Shown: one piece after another, positions 57,751-64,000 of the stretch
Numbering within the stretch: position 1 is the stretch's first letter
How the letters are laid out: each line of letters starts with the position of its first letter
Assembly (NCBI RefSeq): GCF_001457635.1
Contig: NZ_LN831051.1
Span: forward strand, 868,001 to 932,000
Reading direction: 5' to 3'
From: Streptococcus pneumoniae
GTDB taxonomy: Bacteria > Bacillota > Bacilli > Lactobacillales > Streptococcaceae
Length of the DNA: 64,000 nt
Notes under the pieces: generated by a model
The model's input: only the letters and a program-made list of their open reading frames with translations
The model's database searches: none
What the model was told of the DNA's origin: nothing
Program-made: the position numbers and the translations under genes

Positions 57751-58902
57751 ATGTTTAATGGTCGGGTATTGAAAGAATTACGGCTGTTAAATGGTTTAAG
57801 TAGAGCAGAATTAGCTCAGAGAATTAATTTAACGGAACAAGCCATTTGGCAGTTTGAGTCCAACGAAACGAAACCTAAATTATCAACCAAAATGCATTTG
57901 GCCAACCAATTTCATGTTGATTTAACTTATTTTGAACAGGAAGAAGAGAGCATTCGATTTGATTCTTCTGTAATTGCCTTTAGAAATGCAGACCTAGCAA
58001 CACGGAAAACAATAGATATTCAAACTATGTATTTACATAAGGTAGATAGTTTGATTGATTATTTTGAAAGTTTTGTAATTATACCTAATATTACAATTCA
58101 TGACCTAAGTAATGTAGTGAGTGAATCTTATCATAAGGGAGAATCCATTGAGGAATTGGCTCTTTATGCCAGGGAAAAATTAGGTATTTCAAAAGATAAT
58201 CATGATTTGCTTTATAAATTAGAACGTTCAGGCATCTATATCGTGGAACGATTAATTAATGGCCAAGCTGATGCTTATAGCGCATGGTCAAAATTGGGAA
58301 GACCTTATATTGTGTTGGGAACGAATAAATCATCTGTACGTCGAAATTTTGACTTAGCTCATGAGCTAGGACATATTCTTTTACACAAATATAAAGATAT
58401 GAATGAAGATGGCAATCGTTTGGAGCAAGAAGCAAATTATTTTGCATCATGTTTTTTATTGCCAAAAGAAGAGTTTTTAGTCAAATTTGAAGAGAGGGTT
58501 GGCAAGCGTGTCAGCAATCCTGATAGTTATATTTTATTGAAGTCGGATTTGAATGTTTCGATACAGGCTTTAGAGTATCGAGCTTTTAAGTTAGGATTAT
58601 TGACTCCAAAGCAACATTCTTACTTTTATCGTCAAATTGCGCAAAAAGGTTACAAAATGATTGAACCTTTGGATGATCAAATTTTTGTTAAAAAACCAAG
58701 CAAAGTAAAGAGTATTCTGGACGTCGTTTTGAGTAATCATCTAGTCAGTCTAGCGACTATAATGTCTAAACAAAGTATTCGTTTACAGTTTATAAGCGAA
58801 ATATTTTCAGTCGAAATGAAATTTTTTGATCAGTATCAAGAAGATAGAAGAACAGATCGATTTGATAACATCATCCCTTTGTACAAAAGAAATAATTTAT
58901 AA
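57751..58902 (+). CDS. XRE-HTH and ImmA/IrrE-type metallopeptidase fusion
   Basis: A 383-residue fusion. Residues 1-60 are a Cro/CI helix-turn-helix (LKELRLLNGLSRAELAQRINLTEQAIWQFE). Residues about 115-270 are an M78 ImmA/IrrE peptidase with the zinc motif FDLAHELGHILLHK (HExxH) and the following EQEANYFASCFLLPKEEF glutamate helix. A C-terminal helical domain completes it. Such proteins degrade a specific repressor or antitoxin to switch on stress, mobile-element or toxin genes. With the preceding gene it forms a two-gene cassette of unknown role inserted between trpA and the prepilin peptidase. Confidence 0.9.
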   Translation: MFNGRVLKELRLLNGLSRAELAQRINLTEQAIWQFESNETKPKLSTKMHLANQFHVDLTYFEQEEESIRFDSSVIAFRNADLATRKTIDIQTMYLHKVDSLIDYFESFVIIPNITIHDLSNVVSESYHKGESIEELALYAREKLGISKDNHDLLYKLERSGIYIVERLINGQADAYSAWSKLGRPYIVLGTNKSSVRRNFDLAHELGHILLHKYKDMNEDGNRLEQEANYFASCFLLPKEEFLVKFEERVGKRVSNPDSYILLKSDLNVSIQALEYRAFKLGLLTPKQHSYFYRQIAQKGYKMIEPLDDQIFVKKPSKVKSILDVVLSNHLVSLATIMSKQSIRLQFISEIFSVEMKFFDQYQEDRRTDRFDNIIPLYKRNNL

Positions 58903-58945
58903 TTTAACTGTGAAATAATTTCATGAAGGACATATGGCAGAAATT

Positions 58946-59055
58946 GGATTTTATCAGACAAGCAGTAGCTTACCAAAAATAATCAAACAAGCAGCAAGTA
59001 AGAGGAAAGGCACGAAAGGAAGTCTTTCCTTTTTCTTTTGCAGGAGAAAGGCCAG
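58946..59055. repeat. 110 bp direct repeat, right copy (prepilin peptidase 3' end)
   Basis: Second copy of 56667-56776. On the plus strand it still reads the trpA ending [11 protein letters not shown] with TAA; on the minus strand it encodes the last ~33 residues of the peptidase. It also carries the same terminator hairpin. Confidence 0.92.
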
Positions 59056-59613
59056 AATACCCGTCGCAGAAGCGAACTGAATCAAGATCAGTAACTCCGT
59101 TACGCTAAAGACGAGAGCACAAGAAGCTAAAAAGAGGAAATCTCCTGCGCCCATGCGGATATCGATAAAATGAGCCAAAATTCCAAGAGCAAGGAAGGAG
59201 ACCATGACCAGATTCCAGCCAGAGGAAGCTATTAGGATTAGGTGGAAAGTCATCCAGACCAGTAAGGGATATTCCTGATGGCGAAAGTCGTAGATGCCTA
59301 AGGTCAAACCAGCGGTGATTAGGACGACTTGCCCCAAGGAAAGCAATTCCCAAGAGTAAAGCAGAAAGAGGAGTCCTAAGACTAATTCAAAGAGGGCATA
59401 CCAGACAGGATAGCGAACTTTGCAGTAGCGACAGCGAAAGCGATTGAAGACCTGTGAGAGAATCGGAATCAAATCTAAGGGACGCAAGCGAGTCTGACAG
59501 GAATCGCAGTGACTGGCTGAACTGATAATGGATTGCTCTGGAAAACGGTCAATGACCAAACCAAGAAAGGAAGCGAGAATGCTCCCGACGAGAAAAAAAT
59601 AAAAATCAATCAT
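58954..59613 (-). CDS. cclA: Type IV prepilin peptidase (PilD/ComC/CclA type)
   Basis: A 219-residue A24 aspartic peptidase that processes competence-pilus prepilins. The N-terminal cytosolic zinc lobe has paired cysteines (CDSCQTR and CRYCKVRYP). The catalytic aspartates lie in GIYDFRHQEYP and MGAGDFLFLA (GxGD motif) between membrane helices. The C-terminal KKKERLPFVPFLLLAACLIIFG falls in the right repeat copy. The short ribosome binding site and lone promoter suggest separate expression; in pneumococcus this enzyme is part of the competence (ComX) regulon, but I did not find a combox by eye. Confidence 0.92.
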   Translation of the reverse strand: MIDFYFFLVGSILASFLGLVIDRFPEQSIISSASHCDSCQTRLRPLDLIPILSQVFNRFRCRYCKVRYPVWYALFELVLGLLFLLYSWELLSLGQVVLITAGLTLGIYDFRHQEYPLLVWMTFHLILIASSGWNLVMVSFLALGILAHFIDIRMGAGDFLFLASCALVFSVTELLILIQFASATGILAFLLQKKKERLPFVPFLLLAACLIIFGKLLLV

Positions 59614-59682
59614 ACTTATCTATTCGTAAAAAATGGGAGAAATAGTATAATGGAGAAACATAGATAAGATGGTGAGGAAAAG

Positions 59683-60129
59683 ATGACAATTCGTTTTGAA
59701 GAAAAGGTGAGTATAGAAAACGCTCAGCTCGTATGCCAATGGTCCAACTCCTTAGGCAAAGTCTTTCAAGAACAATGGATGGGACCAAGGATTCCTTTTC
59801 TACTGACCCTTCAAGCCTTGGAAGGAGTCTTTTCAATCTTTGATGAACAAGAGTTTGTGGGACTTATCCAGAAAATCAGGCTAGAAGACAGCAATCTTCA
59901 TATCGGGAGATTTTTTATCAACCCCCAGAAACAGGAGCAAGGCTTAGGTAGCCAGGCTTTAAGGAAATTTGTTAGTTTGGCCTTTGAAAATGAAGATATA
60001 GATAGTATTTCTCTAAATGTCTTCGAGGCAAATCAAAGAGCTCAGAATCTTTACCAAAAAGAAGGATTTGAAATCGTTCAAATGGTTGAAGCACCTGTAC
60101 GAAAATATAGTAGATTGAAACTAGAATAG
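59683..60129 (+). CDS. GNAT-family N-acetyltransferase
   Basis: A 148-residue Gcn5-related acetyltransferase. The acetyl-CoA loop is NPQKQEQGLGSQALRKFV (Q/R-x-x-G-x-G/A, near residue 85), followed by ISLNVFEANQRAQNLYQKEGF, a typical strand-helix close. GAGGAAAAG precedes the ATG. The last residues (YSRLKLE) and the TAG come from a RUP element that begins at 60106, so the native C-terminus was probably cut. Substrate unknown. Confidence 0.85.
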   Translation: MTIRFEEKVSIENAQLVCQWSNSLGKVFQEQWMGPRIPFLLTLQALEGVFSIFDEQEFVGLIQKIRLEDSNLHIGRFFINPQKQEQGLGSQALRKFVSLAFENEDIDSISLNVFEANQRAQNLYQKEGFEIVQMVEAPVRKYSRLKLE

Positions 60130-60212
60130 TACACCTCTACTTATAAAACATTGTTAGAAATCGATTTGACTGTCCCGATCGATTCGTCCTGTTATTATTT
60201 CATTTTACTATA
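60106..60212 (-). repeat. RUP element (107 bp) at the 3' end of the GNAT gene
   Basis: Inverted copy: starts TATAGTAGATTGAAACTAG, contains ACACCTCTACTTATAAAAC and AATCGATTTGACTGTCCCG, and ends TTTTACTATA. Exactly 107 bp and near-canonical. It supplies the GNAT stop codon. Confidence 0.93.
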
Positions 60213-60359
60213 CATTATGAAAAAGGGGAGATAGGAGTATAATTCCAAATATAAAGAAAGCGAACAAAACAGAATTCTGATTTTCAGAAAACAGGTTTAT
60301 TCGCTTTTTATGATATACTCCCTCTTTTTAGCCTATTTATTAAATGTAATAGAAAATTA

Positions 60360-61535
60360 AGAATGTAGAATTGTATGATACAAACAAAGTGCAATAGCTG
60401 AGTGTGCGGCTGTAAAATCATTGTAAGGTTCAATAATGACTTCAGGTAGGCGATTATAGAGCAGTTTGGGTTTGTAGTTCATTTCACTATATAGTTTTTG
60501 GATGATGTGTTGATTTGTTAGTAAAGGACTATGTAGGTAGATTTTTTGAGAGTCAATCATCATACTGATATTTAAAATGGTTTGACTAAGATAGAATAAG
60601 GCTTGATGGATAAGTGTGATTATTCCAGTGTCACCTAATTGATAAGCGGTTAAAATAACTTGGATATCAATATCATCGGCATTTTTGACTAAACTAGGAA
60701 GTAGAGAATAGGGAGATTGATGATATAGAATTTTTGATTTTTTGATTAACCAAGATTCTCCAGCAAAAGTTTGTAAGCATCCCTTGCGCCCGCAGCTACA
60801 TTCTTCTCCCTCAGATGAAACAACTGTATGCCCTATTTCTCCAATCATTAGATTTCCTTTCCCATAAATGTTTCCGTCGTAGATATAAGAACAGTGCATA
60901 CCTCTAGCAAAATGAAAATAAGCAAAATTAGGGTCATTCTGTTGGCGACTAAATAGGCGTTTACCTATAGCCATACAGTTAACATTGTTAGAGAAAAACA
61001 AAGGCTTATCAAAGTGGGATTGAATCATTTCTAAGTCGATATGTTGCCATAAAGGATTGTTTGTTGTTATTTTATAATCATCTAAATAGCGACCAGGTAG
61101 CGCGATTCCAATTGCTTCTATTTCATAATCAGAGCAGTTATTTAAGAATTGCTTTAGTGTCTGGTTAATGAGTTGATTTCCCTTTTCTTGGATTAACTGT
61201 TTAGTAACAATTTCTTTCTCTTCCTTTAAGATATTTCCTAGATTATCTCCTAAAGCAAAAGTGAAATGTTTTTCAGATAGTTCACAACCAATGTAGTAAA
61301 ATCGTTTAGCTTGAATGTCTAGCAGGATTTTTTTTCTCCCTACGCTTGTATCGTGTTCGTCTTCACCAAGTTCTAAGAGAATATTTTCTTTAATCAGATC
61401 ATTTGTGATACTGCTAGTTGTTGCAGGTGTTATTCCTGTTTTAGTAGCGATTTCAATTCGTGAAATGGGACCTAATGTGTAAACTGTTTCCAGTATTTTA
61501 GCTCTTAGTTGTAATTGTTTCTTAGATAAGGTCAT
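60360..61535 (-). CDS. ROK-family transcriptional regulator (NagC/XylR type)
   Basis: A 392-residue protein with an N-terminal MarR-like winged helix (ETVYTLGPISRIEIATKTGITPATTSSITNDLIK) and a C-terminal ROK sugar-kinase-like domain. The domain has IGIALPGRY and the zinc-binding cysteine cluster GEECSCGRKGCLQTFAG (near residue 240). It is divergent from a PTS permease, with AT-rich TTGATAA/TTATCAA repeats between, so it likely represses that operon until a sugar or sugar phosphate binds. Confidence 0.88.
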
Positions 61536-61651
61536 ATTAGTTTTCTTCCTAGTTGTCAGATTCTTAAAATCCTATGATTTTTTGCTATGGATAAATGTAG
61601 ATGTTAATCTTTTTAAGCTTTTCATTACTTACTGGTCTCTTTTTATTATAT

Positions 61652-61718
61652 ATTGATAATAAAAAATAATCAAATGTTTACACAAATCCTTGACAAGGCT
61701 TTCTTATAGTTGTAAAAT
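61652..61718 (+). promoter_or_regulatory. Promoter and candidate ROK operators before the PTS gene
   Basis: TTGACA (61690-61695), 17 bp, TAAAAT (61713-61718). The inverted pair TTGATAATAAAAAATAATCAA lies at 61652-61672. Related AGATAATCAAA and TTTTGATAATAAA half-sites follow downstream (61730-61795) toward the gene. Several half-sites around the promoter suggest cooperative repressor binding. Confidence 0.6.
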
Positions 61719-61814
61719 ATAAATAACAAAAGATAATCAAATAACAACTTGACGTCAAAAAATAAAGATAATTGATAACTTTTGATAATAAAATATATTT
61801 AAGAGGAAAAGGTT

Positions 61815-63077
61815 ATGGAAAAATTATTACAAGAAAAGTTACTTCCAGTAGCGGCTAGATTGGGTAATAATAAAGCGTTGGTTTCTATTCGAGACGGTAT
61901 TACTCTAACTATACCTTTATTGTTGATAGGTTCATTACTAATGGTTATTGCAAGTTTTCCTATTCCAGGATGGGAAAAATATCTGGGTGATATTGGTGTT
62001 GCTGACTATTTATGGAAGGGTGTTGATAGTAGTTTTGGATTACTTGGTCTTGTAGCTAGTTTTGGTATCGCTTACTTTATGGCTAGACAATACAAAGTTG
62101 ATGGTATTCCTGCTGGTATTGTGTCATTATCATCTTTTATTACAGTTACGCCTTTCATTAGAGGAGAGGCTGGAGCAGGAATGCCTACCGCTTTCATGGC
62201 ATCAAAAGGTTTATTTGTTGCTATGATTTTAGGATTGATTAATGGCTATATCTACCAATGGTTTATAAATCATAATATACAGATAAAAATGCCGGATGGT
62301 GTTCCACCAGCAGTATCTAAAAGCTTTAGTGCCATTATTCCTGGTGCAGTGACTATTGTTGGTTGGTTGATTGTTTATGCAACTTTAGATAAATTAAGTT
62401 TACCTAATCTTCATGAAATTGCTCAAGTAGCTTTGGGAGGTCCACTTGGACTTTTAGGAAATAATGTTATTGGTCTTCTTATCTTAATTTTCCTTAATAG
62501 TAGTTTTTGGTTTGTAGGATTACACGGAGGAAATGTTGTTAATGCAGTTATGAAACCGTTATGGTTAGCTAATCTAGATGCAAATAAAGTAGCTTATCAA
62601 ACTGGAGAAACTCTTCCAAATATTTTTACTAGCGTATTTATGGATAATTTTGTATTCATAGGTGGCGGTGGTGCAACCATAGGTTTAGTTCTTGCGTTAG
62701 GATATTTAGCACATAAGAAGAAAGCTAGTAAACAACTAAAAACTTTGGCACCTATAACTGTTATACCTGGATTATTTAATATAAATGAACCAGCAATGTT
62801 TGGCGTTCCTATTGTTTTGAACATTTTGTTACTAGTTCCATTTATCTTAGCTCCAATGTTTAACTTACTAGTAGCGTGGGGAGCAATGGCATCAGGTTTG
62901 GTTCCGCTAACTTATACAGATCCAGGTTGGACTATGCCACCTGTTATAAGTGGTTTACTTGCTACAGGAAGTATTTCTGGTTCATTATTACAAATTGTAT
63001 TGATTGTTTTGGATGTCTTACTTTATTTACCATTTGTAATAGCTATTGAAAAACGGTTTAAGTTATTGGAGGATTGA
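61815..63077 (+). CDS. PTS sugar transporter subunit IIC (cellobiose/lactose family)
   Basis: A 420-residue EIIC of the Lac/Cel family with about ten hydrophobic segments. Typical features are the N-terminal KALVSIRDGITLTIPLLLIGSLLMV, the substrate-site region HGGNVVNAVMKPLWLANL, FVFIGGGGATIGLVLAL and GLFNINEPAMFGVPIVLNILL. It transports a sugar, often a beta-glucoside or N-acetylated sugar, with phosphorylation from separate EIIA and EIIB proteins not seen here. It follows AAGAGGAAAAGG and overlaps the next frame's earliest start by 4 bp. Confidence 0.92.
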   Translation: MEKLLQEKLLPVAARLGNNKALVSIRDGITLTIPLLLIGSLLMVIASFPIPGWEKYLGDIGVADYLWKGVDSSFGLLGLVASFGIAYFMARQYKVDGIPAGIVSLSSFITVTPFIRGEAGAGMPTAFMASKGLFVAMILGLINGYIYQWFINHNIQIKMPDGVPPAVSKSFSAIIPGAVTIVGWLIVYATLDKLSLPNLHEIAQVALGGPLGLLGNNVIGLLILIFLNSSFWFVGLHGGNVVNAVMKPLWLANLDANKVAYQTGETLPNIFTSVFMDNFVFIGGGGATIGLVLALGYLAHKKKASKQLKTLAPITVIPGLFNINEPAMFGVPIVLNILLLVPFILAPMFNLLVAWGAMASGLVPLTYTDPGWTMPPVISGLLATGSISGSLLQIVLIVLDVLLYLPFVIAIEKRFKLLED

Positions 63078-63079
63078 GA

Positions 63080-63976
63080 ATGAAACGTTTAATTAGTGCA
63101 AATCCATCTGAGATATTACAGATGAATGCTGAAGAATTAAAACAAAGTATTTTAGCAAGTGAAGGTAGAGTTGTTCTATCTGAAAATGTAGTTACTCGTG
63201 AGACATTTGTTGGGGATATAACTAATTCTGAAATTGCTAGAGCTTTTGGAGCTGATATGATTTTATTGAATTGTGTTGATGTTTTTGAGCCTAAAATTTA
63301 TGCTTTGGATAGTTCAGGTGATGATGTTATTCATCGCTTACACCAGCTTGTTGCTTGTCCAATTGGTGTAAATTTGGAACCGATTGACCCATCTGCAAAG
63401 ATGCTAGAGGAAACACAGGAAATTGTTGCAGGTCGTGTTGCTAGTGTTGAAACATTGAATCGAATAGAGGAGTTAGGTTTTGACTTTGTCTGTTTGACTG
63501 GAAATCCTGGAACAGGAGTTAGCAATCGAGAAATCATTAAGGCTGTTCAAACTGCTAAGGAAAACTTTTCTGGTTTGATTATTGCAGGTAAGATGCACGG
63601 GGCAGGAGTGAATGAGCCTGTGGCAGAGCTTTCTGTCGCAGAGCAATTGTTGGAAGCAGGTGCGGATGTGATACTTGTTCCAGCAGTTGGAACCGTTCCA
63701 GCCTTTCATGACCAAGAGTTGCGTGAAGTCGTTGATCTCGTTCATAGTAAGGGTGGGCTAGTACTGAGTGCTATTGGTACTAGCCAAGAAACATCTGATA
63801 CAGATACTATCAAGGAAATTGCACTTAGAAATAAAATTTGTGGAGTTGATATTCAACATATAGGTGACGCAGGATATGGGGGACTGGCAACAGTCGATAA
63901 TATTTATGCATTGAGCAAGGCAATTAGAGGAGTGAGACATACAGTATCTCGCTTGGCTAGGTCAGTAAATAGGTGA
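63080..63976 (+). CDS. PEP-phosphonomutase-like TIM-barrel protein (DUF7916-type)
   Basis: A 298-residue protein with alternating beta-alpha units: ISANPSEILQMNAEELKQSILASEGR, then ADMILLNCVDVFEP, PIGVNLEPIDPSAK, DFVCLTGNPGTGVSNREIIKAV, IIAGKMHGAGVNEP, GADVILVPAVGTVPAFHDQEL and VLSAIGTSQETSD. The order and length fit the PTS-associated DUF7916 family, which databases sometimes call PEP phosphonomutase-like, but no reaction has been settled that I know of. Start 63080 follows TTGGAGGA. It is coupled to the PTS permease, so it may act on the phosphorylated sugar. Confidence 0.75.
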   Translation: MKRLISANPSEILQMNAEELKQSILASEGRVVLSENVVTRETFVGDITNSEIARAFGADMILLNCVDVFEPKIYALDSSGDDVIHRLHQLVACPIGVNLEPIDPSAKMLEETQEIVAGRVASVETLNRIEELGFDFVCLTGNPGTGVSNREIIKAVQTAKENFSGLIIAGKMHGAGVNEPVAELSVAEQLLEAGADVILVPAVGTVPAFHDQELREVVDLVHSKGGLVLSAIGTSQETSDTDTIKEIALRNKICGVDIQHIGDAGYGGLATVDNIYALSKAIRGVRHTVSRLARSVNR

Positions 63977-64000
63977 TAAAATGAAGAATAAGAAATTAAT

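Noticed and set aside
56667..59055. The 110 bp repeats as insertion-sequence target duplications
   Set aside because: They are far longer than normal target duplications, contain coding ends of both flanking genes, and no transposase or terminal inverted repeats bound the module.

Overview
The window is almost certainly Streptococcus pneumoniae or a very close mitis-group relative. It is low-GC Firmicute DNA with AGGAGG-type ribosome binding sites. It carries many BOX elements, several RUP elements of exactly 107 bp, a DpnII restriction cassette, a PfbA-like surface protein, the piu iron operon, SczA/CzcD, NmlR/AdhC, the Leloir gal genes and a T-box-controlled trp operon. Names given from memory of the family were not checked by any search.

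Layout. 1-4.7 kb: a tightly overlapping housekeeping operon (rdgB 3' part, a YfcE-type phosphodiesterase, a CBS protein, a XerD-like protein, scpA, scpB, rluB, yidD). 4.9-8.6 kb: piuABCD iron uptake on the minus strand. 8.7-9.7 kb: a galE copy with two in-frame stops. 10.1-11.5 kb: pepA and a small possible immunity protein. 12.1-15.6 kb: a MarR regulator, a double SnoaL protein and an EgtUV-type transporter (ergothioneine/quaternary amine). 15.8-20.2 kb: pnuC with a leader that looks like the NAD+-II riboswitch, sczA/czcD, nmlR/adhC. 20.2-24.5 kb: galR, galK, galT and a thioesterase. 24.66-27.2 kb: dpnM-dpnA-dpnB. 27.3-29.6 kb: pbuX-xpt behind a purine riboswitch. 30-32.3 kb: three decaying genes around exoA. 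32.4-38.1 kb: a heterodimeric ABC exporter and the sugar transferase/aminotransferase pair linked to the first steps of pneumococcal teichoic acid synthesis.

39-49.2 kb is the accessory core: pfbA, remnants of a PP2C-like gene and of a second galE, then a 2H phosphoesterase, an ABC importer, MgtC, a hypothetical gene and a LacI-type regulator. The pfbA promoter and the transporter-operon promoter carry the same CG-centred palindrome TGACANCGNTGTCA just downstream of the -10 box, so they are probably co-repressed, most simply by the local LacI-type protein. I infer a system that acquires a phosphorylated (perhaps cyclic-phosphate) sugar. In this strain its galactose-metabolising part has been mostly deleted.

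49.3-56.7 kb holds two successive Trp-specific T-box leaders. The first is orphaned: a BOX element and the last 25 codons of a lost trpB paralogue follow it. The second drives trpEGDCFBA. Between trpA and the convergent prepilin peptidase sits a 2.2 kb module (a DUF5986-like gene with an internal TGA, then an XRE-HTH/ImmA-IrrE metallopeptidase). It is bracketed by an imperfect 110 bp direct repeat that gives each flanking gene its own intact 3' end. The window ends with a GNAT gene ending in a RUP, a ROK regulator, a PTS IIC permease and a predicted TIM-barrel (DUF7916-type) enzyme.
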